Shown: positions 1 to 9,273 of the stretch, piece after piece
Numbering within the stretch: the stretch's first letter is position 1
Layout of the letters: every line of letters starts with the position of its first letter
Origin: Streptococcus pasteurianus
Lineage (GTDB): Bacteria > Bacillota > Bacilli > Lactobacillales > Streptococcaceae
Direction: 5' to 3'
Assembly: GCF_004843545.1 (NCBI RefSeq)
Contig: NZ_CP039457.1
Location: forward strand, 2,012,501-2,076,500
Length of the DNA stretch: 64,000 nucleotides
Made by a program: the position numbers and the translations under genes
Notes under the pieces: generated by a model
The model's database searches: none
Seen by the model: only the letters and a program-made list of their open reading frames with translations
Told to the model about the DNA's origin: nothing

Positions 1-1277
1 AGTTTAAAGATAGGACTCAAAATCCAATAGTACAATAGAGCTGCTGTTACTGTGTCAACATCAGTTGCAGTGGCATTCGTAAAACCAAGGGTATTAAAAG
101 CTGTTACTAATAAAGCTGGCAAAAGTGTAATGAAGAAGCCATGTGCAATACCACCAATGATTGCGCCCCGACGTCCACCTACTGCATTCCCAAATATACC
201 TGCAGTACCACCAGCAAAGAAGTTAGTAAGCATACCAGGGAGAATCATTGCTAAACCAAACATTGGTAATACAAACATTGCAACTACAGTACCAATTGTT
301 GTGGTAATAAAACCAAGAATAACTGCATTTGGTGAATAAGGGAAGAACACTGGACAATCCAATGCTGGAATAGCATCAGGCACTAATTTCATTGCAATAC
401 CACGAAATGCTGGTACAATTTCACCAAGAAGAAGACGAACACCTGCAAGAAGGATATAAATACCTACTACAAATTGAATTGCTTGCAAAAAGGCATACAT
501 CATGAAATTGGTATCTCCTGTATCAACTGCTCCTGAACCAGCAAATGCAGCAGTAATAAGATAAAGAGGGATCATAACTACCATAACTGATAAATAAGTA
601 TCTTGAAGAAACTCAAATGCTTTGGGCATCTCGATATCTTCAATAGACTTCCTATTTTCGCTACGCTCTCCAAAAATCTTAGCAATGCCCGCTTCAAATA
701 AATATCCAATAGTACAAAAGTGACCAAGTGCTATATCATTATTTCCTGTTACTTGACGAATAATAGGTTGTGCAATTGCTGGCATTGCCACACTAAAGAT
801 ACCACCTACAATACCGCCAATAATAATTAAAACTAAGCCTCGCAACCCTGCAAAGTAACCAAATACCGTAGTCATAGTTGCCATCCAAAGCAAAGCCTGA
901 CCCGTTAAAAATATATACTTCCACTTGGTAAAACGAGCAATCAAAATATTACAAATGAAAATAGTCAAGAACGTTAGCGCTATATCACTGCCAAGCCCCA
1001 GATTATTCATCGCTTGACCATTAATAGCTTCAATAGAGGGAACAATCCCCTGTGTATGGAAAGCTTTTTGGAAAATTTCACCAAAGTATGTCAAGCTAGT
1101 TTGTATAACACTTGAACCGGCACTCAACACTTGAAAACCTAGTAAAGTTTTCATCGTTCCTGAAATTACTTGACCTACTGATTTTTTTTGCAAGATAAGA
1201 CCCAGACAAGCAATCAACGCAATTGTTATTGAAGCCTGCGTTAAGATGTTATCAATTATAAAATTTATAACTCCCAT
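1..1277 (-). CDS. PTS IIC component, UlaA/SgaT family (partial, C-terminus off window)
   Basis: About 425 residues are readable from an ATG at 1277 (RBS AGGAGG just upstream) to the window edge with no stop, so the C-terminal tail is missing. The protein is almost wholly hydrophobic and resembles the ascorbate-type IIC family: N-terminal LTQASITIALIACLGLILQK, conserved glycine-rich GGIAHGFFITLLPALL and FFAGGTAGIFGNAVGGRRGA near the end. It would be the sugar-translocating membrane part of a PTS, working with the IIB encoded 26 bp upstream. It parallels the complete ulaA at 9274-10734 but is clearly divergent from it, so the substrate need not be ascorbate. Genes for metabolism of the substrate would lie left of the window. 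Confidence 0.85.
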   Translation of the reverse strand, partial: MGVINFIIDNILTQASITIALIACLGLILQKKSVGQVISGTMKTLLGFQVLSAGSSVIQTSLTYFGEIFQKAFHTQGIVPSIEAINGQAMNNLGLGSDIALTFLTIFICNILIARFTKWKYIFLTGQALLWMATMTTVFGYFAGLRGLVLIIIGGIVGGIFSVAMPAIAQPIIRQVTGNNDIALGHFCTIGYLFEAGIAKIFGERSENRKSIEDIEMPKAFEFLQDTYLSVMVVMIPLYLITAAFAGSGAVDTGDTNFMMYAFLQAIQFVVGIYILLAGVRLLLGEIVPAFRGIAMKLVPDAIPALDCPVFFPYSPNAVILGFITTTIGTVVAMFVLPMFGLAMILPGMLTNFFAGGTAGIFGNAVGGRRGAIIGGIAHGFFITLLPALLVTAFNTLGFTNATATDVDTVTAALLYYWILSPIFK

Positions 1278-1303
1278 AATAGAATTCCTCCTATATTATA
1301 GAA

Positions 1304-1612
1304 TTAAATAAAATTACGCTCTTTTAAAACAGGTAATAATTTTTCTTCAATCTCTTTACTAGAAACAATATTTTTTAAGAAAATAACTGATGTCTTTTCT
1401 TCATCAATTTCAAATTGTGCAAATTGTTTTTCAAAATTTTGAGCTGTAATAATAATATCTGGGCTCACAGAAGCGGCTGTTGAGATATCCACATGATCCA
1501 ACTTAGCATTAATATGGTGTCTATTTAAGACATCCTCTGCTGCCATTTGAGCAGCAAAACTTGAACCTAAGCCAGCTCCACAAACAAATAAAATATTCAA
1601 TGTTTTAGCCAT
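1304..1612 (-). CDS. PTS IIB component, lactose/galactitol/ascorbate-type
   Basis: A 102-residue cytosolic phosphocarrier. The N-terminal P-loop-like motif LFVCGAGLGSS carries the cysteine expected to be phosphorylated by a IIA domain and to pass phosphate to the incoming sugar at the IIC. Length and motif fit the UlaB/SgaB family. It sits one base after the stop of the PRD regulator (1614) and 26 bp before the IIC gene, so the three form one operon read leftwards. No free IIA gene is present in the visible part; the only IIA-like domain is at the end of the regulator. Confidence 0.87.
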   Translation of the reverse strand: MAKTLNILFVCGAGLGSSFAAQMAAEDVLNRHHINAKLDHVDISTAASVSPDIIITAQNFEKQFAQFEIDEEKTSVIFLKNIVSSKEIEEKLLPVLKERNFI

Positions 1613-1613
1613 A

Positions 1614-3689
1614 CTATTTTTCCTCCTCTATAGCTTCGTTAAATAAAATTTCTTTTACAGTTTTAATACTTTTTGCTTCGGTTAATTTAATAAGATTGTC
1701 TTCTTCTCTAATAAGATTTACTAGCCTCTTCATTACATTCAAATGTGAGTAAGAATCAATGGCTGATAAACAAAACATAACTTTTACAGGGTCATTAAAC
1801 TCATGACCAAATACAACAGGTTTTTCAAAAATAGATAAACTCAAACCTAACTTCAATGAGCCATCCTCTGGTCTTGCATGAGCTAAAGCTAAGTGGGGAC
1901 CAATAACAATATAAGGACCATACTCTTCAACACTTTCAATCATAGCTTGAATATAATCACCTGTAATAATTTCTTTACTAAGTAATGGCTCAGCAACTTT
2001 TTTTATTGCTTCTTGCCAAGTAAATTCTTCTGTTTCCAATAAAATATTATCATCAGATAATATATCTTGAATCATAGGTTGTACCTCCCTCTTATTTATT
2101 TCTAATTGATTTTTATGAAATAGTTTCTCCAAATCTCCATAGAAGTTATTGCTTATCTCACCAAAAGTCTGTTCAACCATTTTAAGTAACTTTTGAAACA
2201 TCTCAGTATAATCATTTCTGGTAGTAATCAACCTTCTATATTGACTATTACTTTCTAAAAAGTGCTTAACTAATATTTTAGTTTCATCATTAAAGATAGT
2301 ATCCAAAATCATTATTGGCTTAGAATTATAGCTCATTTTTACTGTCGAGAAGACTAAATCAACATCAAATTTCTTAACCAAGTTAATTTCTCTGCTACTA
2401 AGTACCGCTAAAACCTCAATATTAAAGTATTCTTTTAAATTCTCAGCTAGAAGACGACCAGTAGCAATACCATGGTTACAAATAACTATTGCTCTATACC
2501 AGTATTTATTATTTTGATTTATCTCACTTAAGGCAGTAGAAAAATGAATTGTCAAAAATGCTATCTCATCTTCAGTAATTGAACCACCAAATTCACTTTC
2601 ATTAGTTTTTAAATACGATTCAACAACTTTATAAACAACGCCATATGTTTGCTTTATCTTATCCCTCAGAGGATTAACCAATTGAAGTCCATTCTTAATA
2701 CGTTCTACCATACTAATCATATGATTATACAAGGCTTCTTGAAGCTGAGCTTCTTTTTTACTAAATGGTATTCCTGTTTCTGTCTCGACATACTGTATAA
2801 ATTGCATAATTAGTAATTGTAAATCTAACCAATTTATTGGTCGATAGTCATCTTCTCTGTTTAAAGTATTTAGTAAGAAATAAATATAGCTTTCTTCTTC
2901 TAAATTAATTTTAACTCCTACTTTATTAAGTACTGCATTGATGTAACGATAAACTTTATTATTTTGTTGTACAAGTCCTTCATCTTCTTCTGATTCTGAA
3001 ATATATTTACCTTGTTGTATGCGTGCTATCCAAATATAGACCAGTAAGTTAAAATTAGTTCTATAGTGACTAACTTCTAAATTTGAAATAAATTTACTAT
3101 ATATTTCATCTAAGTAACTAAACTGTCCTTTATTAAGATATTTAAAGACAATTCCCTTTTTTCCCTGATCGTCGCTCAATAAAATAGTACTTATTATTGA
3201 AAAGAGCATGGCTCTTATAAATTGTTCCTTTGCCTGGAACTGCAATCCTTGCTTGGGAATACTTACAACTTTCACATGATAATATTCTAAATTTCTTCTT
3301 ACTTGACGAATATCTTCAGCAATCGAAGACTTCGAAACTTGATACATCTCCTCCTTCCTATTTAGAAAGATAGGCTCTTTTCCAAAGGCGATACCTAAAA
3401 TTAAATCTAATACTCGCTCTTCACGAGTTAAATACTTAAATTCAGACTTACTCTTTTCTAATTCCCTAATTTTGCGAATTTGAGAATTTGTTAAAGTTAA
3501 GTGCATTCCTCTGGAGCGAATGGATTCTACTAGAGGTAACTGATACTCTATTAACAATTCATTGATAGTCCCTATTTCATTACGTATAGTCCTTTCACTT
3601 ACCTCAAATTCACTAGAAAGATACTTTACAGATAATGGTATTTCAGAATTTATCAGTCTGTTTAATATAGCATAGGTTCTTTCCTTCAT
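1614..3689 (-). CDS. PRD-domain transcriptional regulator with IIB- and IIA-like domains
   Basis: BglG/MtlR/ManR-class regulator of 691 aa. I start it at the ATG at 3689 (MKERTYAIL), preceded by AAGGAAGTGAG; an in-frame upstream start at 3785 would add 32 atypical residues and has no good RBS. Domains in order: N-terminal DNA-binding HTH (about 1-65), a second HTH/linker region, two PRDs (about 190-410, with FLTIHFSTAL in the second), a IIB-like domain (VICNHGIATG, near 435) and a C-terminal IIA domain of the mannitol/fructose type (LALAHARPE, phosphorylatable His). PRD, IIB and IIA phosphorylation by the PTS would set its activity. It is the first gene of the leftward operon with IIB and IIC. 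The IIA domain could in principle feed the adjacent IIB; that is inference. Confidence 0.85.
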   Translation of the reverse strand: MKERTYAILNRLINSEIPLSVKYLSSEFEVSERTIRNEIGTINELLIEYQLPLVESIRSRGMHLTLTNSQIRKIRELEKSKSEFKYLTREERVLDLILGIAFGKEPIFLNRKEEMYQVSKSSIAEDIRQVRRNLEYYHVKVVSIPKQGLQFQAKEQFIRAMLFSIISTILLSDDQGKKGIVFKYLNKGQFSYLDEIYSKFISNLEVSHYRTNFNLLVYIWIARIQQGKYISESEEDEGLVQQNNKVYRYINAVLNKVGVKINLEEESYIYFLLNTLNREDDYRPINWLDLQLLIMQFIQYVETETGIPFSKKEAQLQEALYNHMISMVERIKNGLQLVNPLRDKIKQTYGVVYKVVESYLKTNESEFGGSITEDEIAFLTIHFSTALSEINQNNKYWYRAIVICNHGIATGRLLAENLKEYFNIEVLAVLSSREINLVKKFDVDLVFSTVKMSYNSKPIMILDTIFNDETKILVKHFLESNSQYRRLITTRNDYTEMFQKLLKMVEQTFGEISNNFYGDLEKLFHKNQLEINKREVQPMIQDILSDDNILLETEEFTWQEAIKKVAEPLLSKEIITGDYIQAMIESVEEYGPYIVIGPHLALAHARPEDGSLKLGLSLSIFEKPVVFGHEFNDPVKVMFCLSAIDSYSHLNVMKRLVNLIREEDNLIKLTEAKSIKTVKEILFNEAIEEEK

Positions 3690-3812
3690 AGCTCTCACTT
3701 CCTTATCTGACTCAATTATAAAGCGTTTACAAAAAAAACAAAAGTAGATCTTTTTGCCAACAAAAGTCTGCAAAAAGATCCTCAATCAAATTGAAAATAA
3801 TGTATCATTTCT

Positions 3813-3833
3813 ATCATAATGTAACCGATTCAA
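3813..3833 (-). promoter_or_regulatory. -10 element and cre site for the leftward PTS operon
   Basis: On the minus strand a -10-like TATGAT lies at 3818-3813. Immediately upstream, 3819-3833 reads ATGTAACCGATTCAA on the plus strand, matching the CcpA cre consensus WTGNAANCGNWNNCW at 14 of 15 positions. A cre abutting the -10 would give repression by CcpA when preferred sugar is present. No good -35 is visible, fitting an activator-dependent promoter. Confidence 0.6.
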
Positions 3834-3883
3834 TTGTTTGTGATAACATGCTTCATCCCCCTTTCTTTAATGTTATATTACCA

Positions 3884-3900
3884 GAACGAAAACGCTTTAT
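3884..3900 (-). promoter_or_regulatory. Second cre-like site
   Basis: The minus strand reads ATAAAGCGTTTTCGTT, which keeps the AARCGYTWWC core of a CcpA site with two mismatches outside. It lies 50 bp upstream of the better cre at 3819-3833 in the same intergenic region. Confidence 0.4.
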
Positions 3901-3978
3901 GAACCCCTGTTTTGGTTTAACTTTTGGATAAAAATAATACAAAAATTACACCCAACTAGGTAAACATCTTAAAAAAAT

Positions 3979-4012
3979 AAAAAAGCTCATTACATAAAAA
4001 TGTAATAAGCTC
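3979..4012 (-). terminator. Terminator after the ulaR-like gene
   Basis: On the minus strand, GAGCTTATTACA and TGTAATGAGCT pair around a short T-rich loop and are followed by TTTTTTATTTTTTT. It ends the ulaR-like transcript 10 bp past its stop codon. Confidence 0.8.
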
Positions 4013-4022
4013 CCCACCTTCC

Positions 4023-5681
4023 TCAATTTAAGCTAATGTCAATAAATTCTTGTCGAATGATTTTTTCGATTTGATTTTTTAAACCATAGCGCTCATTATC
4101 ATCTGGAACATAAATTTTTAACAATTTATCCAATTGACGGTCATAGTGACTTTCTTTTTGCCTTCCTTTTGTTCTTATGAAATGTAGCATTTTGATAATA
4201 TCTTCATCCGTTAAAATGGGGTGAACAACCAACAATGGCAATGTTGTCTCAACGTTATCACTTGTTGAAATAACCATGTTTGATGTAATGATATCACTAA
4301 CACTATAAAATTGTTCCAATGTGAAAATAGCATCTATTTCACAATTTTCCAGACATTTTTTACATTGGCTGACTAATAATTTCTGAATACCCACTCCTTC
4401 ATCACAAACTAATACAACATGATTTTTTTGACTATCGCTGACATCATGATTTTCTATCTCGCCGCCTAAATGAATGACAAAGTAAGCAATGTCATCGTCT
4501 GTCATTTGAATTAACCAAGCTTCTTCCAAAATATAAATACAAGATTTAGTCAGATTAAAAAGGTGACTATATTTTATTTTAATATCTTCTGTTAAGGGAT
4601 TTTCTGATAAAATACCATAGGTTTTACGATAAAGCAATGCCTTACAATGCGTCAACAGTTGGTTTAACAAGTCATTAGGATGTCGAAAAGAAAGGTGATG
4701 CTTTGTTTGTAATGTGTCCAAAAAAAGTTGCAATGTCTCTCGCATATCATCATAGTCCGTACTTTCTAAATGAAGATCCAATGTCTTTCGGAAAGAAAGT
4801 AACAACATGGCAATCAAACCAATCTCGATGCTATCTAAAGATAGATTAAATTTTTCTCGTAAATTTTTAGCGATATTAATAGCCATTTGGTACTCTAAAC
4901 GTTCCCAAGCTAGGCTAAAATCACGTCTTGCTCGTTCTTTTTCTTCAGCAGTAAAATCAATACTATGGTAACTCAACAAGAGATAGGGCAAAATTTTCAC
5001 CATAAAATTCAAGTCTTTGGAATTCAGTCTTTTACCCAAGCGTTCTTCAATCGTTGACAATTCTGTATAAAGATAATCATTGATGTCATCAGAAAAATAG
5101 GGCATTACCTCTGATAAATTGATAATACGTTTTCGAATAATCGCAATAAACTTTTCATTATCCTTTGTGTAAACTCTGTAAAGCAGGCGATATAAAAACT
5201 GTATTTTAGACAAGGGGTGACATGCTAAATAGTAACCACGTGCTTTTGATACACGAAGCCTAATGTCATATTCTTCGTCTGATAATTTCTGACGAATATC
5301 GTTCAAATCGTTAAGAATAGTATTACGAGAGACATCTGTCAGTTTCATCAGTTTATCAATTGTTACTCTTTCCTTAGAAACTGCAATGTATAGTAAACTT
5401 AATTCTAACCGTTCTTCCACACTCATCACATAGGAATAGCCGTCTAGTTCCCCCATCATGGTACGACACGCTTGGCGCTGTTCATCATTGAGAAGGATTC
5501 CGATTCGTGGGTAAGGAATAATTTTCTCAATTTCCTCTGGCAAAGCATCATTGATTTTATCTAAATGATAGTAAATTCTTCGACGTGACTGATTTAATAC
5601 TTTAGAAATAGTCGTCACTGTCTCTGGCTCGGTCAAAGTCAGTAAGCAAGAAAGAAGATCATAACTTTTTTTATCTAGCAT
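4023..5681 (-). CDS. ulaR: PRD-domain transcriptional activator/antiterminator of the ascorbate operon (UlaR-like)
   Basis: BglG-family regulator, 552 aa from the ATG at 5681 (MLDKKSYDLL), which follows GGAGGAGC by 8 nt; a second in-frame ATG six codons upstream overlaps that RBS. N-terminal HTH (about 1-65), second HTH, two PRDs (YFVIHLGGEI in the second) and a C-terminal IIB-like domain (VVLVCDEGVGIQ). Unlike the regulator at 1614-3689 it has no IIA domain. Its position directly downstream of the complete ula gene set and on the same strand fits the streptococcal ascorbate activator UlaR; the symbol is assigned from context and family, not from a comparison I could run. It has its own upstream gap with a TACAAT -10 (about 5718). 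Confidence 0.75.
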   Translation of the reverse strand: MLDKKSYDLLSCLLTLTEPETVTTISKVLNQSRRRIYYHLDKINDALPEEIEKIIPYPRIGILLNDEQRQACRTMMGELDGYSYVMSVEERLELSLLYIAVSKERVTIDKLMKLTDVSRNTILNDLNDIRQKLSDEEYDIRLRVSKARGYYLACHPLSKIQFLYRLLYRVYTKDNEKFIAIIRKRIINLSEVMPYFSDDINDYLYTELSTIEERLGKRLNSKDLNFMVKILPYLLLSYHSIDFTAEEKERARRDFSLAWERLEYQMAINIAKNLREKFNLSLDSIEIGLIAMLLLSFRKTLDLHLESTDYDDMRETLQLFLDTLQTKHHLSFRHPNDLLNQLLTHCKALLYRKTYGILSENPLTEDIKIKYSHLFNLTKSCIYILEEAWLIQMTDDDIAYFVIHLGGEIENHDVSDSQKNHVVLVCDEGVGIQKLLVSQCKKCLENCEIDAIFTLEQFYSVSDIITSNMVISTSDNVETTLPLLVVHPILTDEDIIKMLHFIRTKGRQKESHYDRQLDKLLKIYVPDDNERYGLKNQIEKIIRQEFIDISLN

Positions 5682-5847
5682 GATAACCAGCTCCTCCATA
5701 TCTATGTAGACCTATTGTATCACAAAGACTTTTTCTAGTAGAATTTTCCATTACATTACTTTCAAATATTCCAATCAAGCTTGTTGATGAATATATTTTT
5801 ATACCAAATAATGTACTTCCTGTAAAACCTGTAAAAAAAGAAGAGAC

Positions 5848-5877
5848 GCAAAAATCAGTCGTTCAGACTAATTATTT
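5848..5877 (-). terminator. Weak terminator after ulaF
   Basis: The minus strand reads TTAGTC-TGAAC-GACTGA followed by TTTTTG, a short stem with a U run between ulaF and the ulaR-like gene. The stem is short, so partial read-through is plausible. Confidence 0.4.
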
Positions 5878-5920
5878 CACGCCGTCACTTCTATTGTAAA
5901 TATTGGATAAAAACATTGGT

Positions 5921-6631
5921 TTAATGTGTCAGACTTTTTTGTCCGTAATAGGCATTTTTTCCATGTTTACGGAGATAATGTTTATCTTTGAGCGCTTGTG
6001 GCACTTCTTTGACATCTGGATTGATGCCTTCTGTGTAACGTGCCATACGAGCTGTCTCTTCAAGAACGACAGCGTTATAAACAGCTGCTTGTTCGTCTTT
6101 TCCCCAAGAAAATGGTCCATGATTACGAACAGTAACCCCCGCAACAGCCATTGGGTCAAGGGAGCGTTTTTGAAACTCTTCAATAATCACTTTCCCAGTT
6201 TCTTTTTCATAAGCACCATTGATTTCTTCTGGAGTAAGTGCACGCGCACACGGAATAGCACCATAAAATGTATCTGCATGTGTGGTCCCATAACAAGGAA
6301 TATCTCGCCCTGCTTGCGCCCAAGCGACTCCTTCTGTTGAATGGGTATGAACAATCCCACCAACTTCTGCAAATGCTTTGTACAGCTCTACATGCGTTGG
6401 TAAATCAGATGACGGATTCAAGTCACCCTCAACCACATTTCCCTCTAAATCTGACACCACCATATTTTCTGGAGATAATTCTTCATAAGGTACCCCTGAA
6501 GGTTTGATAACAATCAATCCTTTTTCACGGTCAATAGCTGACACATTTCCCCATGTAAATTTGACCAAACCATGCACTGGTAAATCCATATTAGCTTTAT
6601 AAACACGTTGACGTAATTCAGGAACTAACAT
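5921..6631 (-). CDS. ulaF: L-ribulose-5-phosphate 4-epimerase (UlaF)
   Basis: Class II aldolase-like epimerase of 236 aa that converts L-ribulose 5-phosphate to D-xylulose 5-phosphate, the last step of L-ascorbate catabolism before the pentose phosphate pathway. Metal-binding histidines are visible in VHTHSTEGVAWAQAG and further along in the VRNHGPFSWG region; the N-terminal KFTWGNVSAIDRE and KPSGVPYEEL are typical of the AraD/UlaF family. The start codon overlaps the ulaE stop (TAATG), which implies translational coupling. AraD is the near relative, but the ulaA-E neighbours decide for UlaF. Confidence 0.92.
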   Translation of the reverse strand: MLVPELRQRVYKANMDLPVHGLVKFTWGNVSAIDREKGLIVIKPSGVPYEELSPENMVVSDLEGNVVEGDLNPSSDLPTHVELYKAFAEVGGIVHTHSTEGVAWAQAGRDIPCYGTTHADTFYGAIPCARALTPEEINGAYEKETGKVIIEEFQKRSLDPMAVAGVTVRNHGPFSWGKDEQAAVYNAVVLEETARMARYTEGINPDVKEVPQALKDKHYLRKHGKNAYYGQKSLTH

Positions 6632-7494
6632 TAACGTAACCCCGCTTTCTCAATTTTTGGTAATAAAAAGTCTTTTGCGACTTGAATAGCTTGTTTTGTT
6701 TCCTCAACTGTCGCACAATTTTCCGACCACATTTCAATCAAAAATGGACCGTTATAGTTTGTTTTCTTGAGAATAGCAAACATAGCCTCCCAATCAACAC
6801 AGCCGTCCCCAAATGGGACATCACGAAACTGCCCTTTGGAGTTTTCAGTGACAGCATAAGTATCTTTTAAATGCAAGGCAGCAATGGACTTATGACCGTT
6901 GTAGAATTCACTCCAAAGGTCATTATGCCAAGCTGATACATTGCCAGTATCTGGATAAACAAAGAGATAAGGCGAATCAATTTCCTTTTCCACAGCCAAG
7001 TATTTTTCAATAGAATTGAGAAAAGGGTCATCCATAATTTCAATCGCTAGAATAACTTGAGCTTCTTCAGCCCAATCACAAGCTTTCCTGAGATTTTTGA
7101 TAAAACGAGCGCGTGTTTCTGGGGACTTTTCTTCGTAATAAACATCATACCCCGCCAATTGAATGGTACGAACACCAAGGTCTTGCGCTAATTCAATACA
7201 TTTTTTCATCATTTCAAGCGATGTTGCTTCAGTTTTAGGGTCATTAGACCCAAGAGGATAACGACGATGCCCCGAAAAGCAAATACTTGGAATCCGAATA
7301 CCTGTTTCGTAAATAGCTTGAACAACATCCAAACGCTCTTTTTTTGTCCAATCCAGACGTGCCAAACGGCTATCCGATTCATCTACCGACATTTCAACAA
7401 AATCAAAGCCGAGTTCTTTTGCAAACGCTAGACGTTCTCTCCATGTAAAATTCTTAGGAGTCGCCTTTTCATAAATACCAATTGGACGCGTCAT
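6631..7494 (-). CDS. ulaE: L-ribulose-5-phosphate (L-xylulose-5-phosphate) 3-epimerase (UlaE)
   Basis: TIM-barrel epimerase of 287 aa, sugar-phosphate isomerase/epimerase family. It interconverts L-xylulose 5-phosphate and L-ribulose 5-phosphate. Family landmarks: GIYEKATPKNFTWRERL at the N-terminus, LGSNDPKTEATSLEMM, AIEIMDDPFL with metal-binding acid, and HLKDTYAVTE. It begins 3 bp after the ulaD stop and overlaps ulaF by one base, so it is mid-operon and expressed with them. Confidence 0.93.
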   Translation of the reverse strand: MTRPIGIYEKATPKNFTWRERLAFAKELGFDFVEMSVDESDSRLARLDWTKKERLDVVQAIYETGIRIPSICFSGHRRYPLGSNDPKTEATSLEMMKKCIELAQDLGVRTIQLAGYDVYYEEKSPETRARFIKNLRKACDWAEEAQVILAIEIMDDPFLNSIEKYLAVEKEIDSPYLFVYPDTGNVSAWHNDLWSEFYNGHKSIAALHLKDTYAVTENSKGQFRDVPFGDGCVDWEAMFAILKKTNYNGPFLIEMWSENCATVEETKQAIQVAKDFLLPKIEKAGLR

Positions 7495-7497
7495 AGC

Positions 7498-8166
7498 CTA
7501 CCCCCAAATACGTTTGATTTCATTTTTAAAATCACGCGCTGCCGCAGCTGGATCTGCTGCTTCTGTAATACCACGACCTGCAATAAAAGTGAAAACATCT
7601 ACACCAGAAAAGAGTTTGAGTGTGTCAACACTAAGACCGCCAGTCACAGATACGCGAAAGCCCATATCAATAAGCTTTTTAACTTTATTTAAATCCTTTT
7701 CACCCCAAGTTTCACCAGCAAGGAGCGCATCACGCGATTGGTGATAAATAACTTGTGAAATCCCCGCATCAAGCCATTGTTGTGCTTGCTCATAAGTCCA
7801 ATCGCCATAAAGTTCAACTTGAATCTCACCACGTTCACCACGCACTTCTTCAATGGCCTTACGTGCAGCTTTCATGGTTGGAATGGTAGCACAGCAAATA
7901 CAAGTCATCCAGTCTGCTCCGCGTACAGCATTATTTTTAGCGACTGTTCCACCAGCATCTGCACATTTAGTATCCGCCACAATCCATTTATCTGGAAAAA
8001 GATTACGAAGCACTTCGACTAACTCGCTGCCGACTTGCAAAAGACATACTGTCCCAGCCTCAATAATATCAACTTCATTGCCAACCGAAACGGCAGCTGC
8101 AATAGCTCCTTTCAAATCAGAATGATCAAGAGCAACTTGTAAATTTGGTAATTGTTTTGTCATCAT
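7498..8166 (-). CDS. ulaD: 3-keto-L-gulonate-6-phosphate decarboxylase (UlaD)
   Basis: Orotidine-phosphate-decarboxylase-fold enzyme, 222 aa, that decarboxylates 3-keto-L-gulonate 6-phosphate to L-xylulose 5-phosphate. VALDHSDLKGA holds the conserved Asp, and WIVADTKCADAGGTVA has the D-x-K-x-x-D catalytic motif. SVTGGLSVDTL and FIAGRGITEAADP form the phosphate site. Two consecutive ATG codons (8166 and 8163) follow AAAGGAAAT, so the start is uncertain by one codon. The relative hexulose-6-phosphate synthase has a similar fold, but the operon favours UlaD. Confidence 0.93.
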   Translation of the reverse strand: MMTKQLPNLQVALDHSDLKGAIAAAVSVGNEVDIIEAGTVCLLQVGSELVEVLRNLFPDKWIVADTKCADAGGTVAKNNAVRGADWMTCICCATIPTMKAARKAIEEVRGERGEIQVELYGDWTYEQAQQWLDAGISQVIYHQSRDALLAGETWGEKDLNKVKKLIDMGFRVSVTGGLSVDTLKLFSGVDVFTFIAGRGITEAADPAAAARDFKNEIKRIWG

Positions 8167-8205
8167 ATTTCCTTTCTCTTCATTGCTAGTTTTAAAAATG
8201 TGATA

Positions 8206-8691
8206 TTAACTCTCTAAATCCAAGCCTTCCAAATACGGACTGTCCTTTGATTCATCAATCATAGCCAACACTTCTTCTTTGGTCTGACAAGATTGTAGAC
8301 GTTCTACTGAATTTTCTAACTCAAAAAGCGCAATAATCTGCGGAATAGCTACCGAAGTATGGATTTTTGAACTCGTAGCTGCCAAGGCAAGGAGTACAGA
8401 AACTTCTTTACCGTCTTGAAATTTAACAGGATGAGTCAATGTGATTAACGAAAAGGCATCACGTTGTACACCAGCTTCTGGACGCGCATGAGGCATCGCC
8501 ATACCTGGCATCAAAATATAATACGGACCATACTGAGCCGTGGATGCGATAATAGCATCATAATATTCTGCCTTAACTGCACCACTTTCAACCAGAGGTT
8601 CAACCGCTAACTTAACCGCCTCTTTCCAATCTGATGCTGTCACCCCTAGCCGAATAGAATCATTATCAATCAAAGCTTGTTTCAAATTCAT
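8206..8691 (-). CDS. ulaC: Ascorbate-specific PTS IIA component (UlaC)
   Basis: Mannitol/fructose-fold IIA protein of 161 aa. The phosphorylated histidine is in MAMPHARPEAG. I start it at the ATG at 8691 (MNLKQALIDN), preceded by GAAAGGAAG; a longer in-frame ATG at 8754 lies inside the upstream hairpin and gives a non-family N-terminus. It takes phosphate from HPr and passes it to UlaB. It is the third gene of the operon, separated from ulaB by 227 bp containing a stable stem-loop. Confidence 0.9.
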   Translation of the reverse strand: MNLKQALIDNDSIRLGVTASDWKEAVKLAVEPLVESGAVKAEYYDAIIASTAQYGPYYILMPGMAMPHARPEAGVQRDAFSLITLTHPVKFQDGKEVSVLLALAATSSKIHTSVAIPQIIALFELENSVERLQSCQTKEEVLAMIDESKDSPYLEGLDLES

Positions 8692-8723
8692 AAACTGCTT
8701 CCTTTCATACTTATCAAAAATCG

Positions 8724-8753
8724 TGGGTGTTTTCGTTTGTCTGAAAACACCCA
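8724..8753 (-). terminator. Intra-operon stem-loop between ulaB and ulaC
   Basis: TGGGTGTTTTC (8724-8734) and GAAAACACCCA (8743-8753) form a perfect 11-bp stem with an 8-nt loop. On the minus-strand RNA it is followed by CGATTTTTG. It could act as a partial terminator or as an RNA-processing/stability element that sets ulaC-F expression below ulaA-B. Confidence 0.6.
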
Positions 8754-8918
8754 TGTCCAGAACTTATATTCATAGATGACATTCCATCTAGAAAGTTGCT
8801 TTCTGTTACTCGTCGTTAAAGTTTTTTAAGACATCCATTATTCCTGCAAAATTCTTCCTAGATTGGTGGAAATCATCTGTCACCTGAAAATGCCACCTTT
8901 ATGAATCCAAGTTCTAAA

Positions 8919-9200
8919 TTATTTTAAAGCTGCTTCCAATTTTGTTTTTATTTCATTATCGTCCATCAAATTATCAAGACCAATCAATTTACCGCTAGTA
9001 CGACCATCTAATTCATGAATCAAGTGATTTGAAGCGACTACAATGTCGTAATTAGCTGCCAAGCCTTTAGCTTCTCCAACCGAACAAGAAGCTGATTCGA
9101 TATTACTAACACCAAGTTGACGAAGTGCATTTTCAACTTTCATTTTGATAACCATAGATGAACCCATACCATTACCGCATGCTGTAAGAACTTTAACCAT
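8919..9200 (-). CDS. ulaB: Ascorbate-specific PTS IIB component (UlaB)
   Basis: Cytosolic 93-aa phosphocarrier. VLTACGNGMGSSMVIKMKVE is the UlaB cysteine loop, with Cys8 as phosphate acceptor. It receives phosphate from UlaC and phosphorylates ascorbate during transport through UlaA. It follows ulaA by 73 bp. The IIB at 1304-1612 is a paralogue with the related motif CGAGLGSS. Confidence 0.92.
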   Translation of the reverse strand: MVKVLTACGNGMGSSMVIKMKVENALRQLGVSNIESASCSVGEAKGLAANYDIVVASNHLIHELDGRTSGKLIGLDNLMDDNEIKTKLEAALK

Positions 9201-9273
9201 TTTATTTTCCTCCGTTTGAATTCTTTTTTTCTTTATAGAAAAGCATTATAAATAGCATTTACTTTTTAAACTG

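Noticed and set aside
5903-6340. 145-codon plus-strand frame across ulaF
   Set aside because: It is the antisense shadow of ulaF; Cys/Phe/Trp-rich composition and no RBS.
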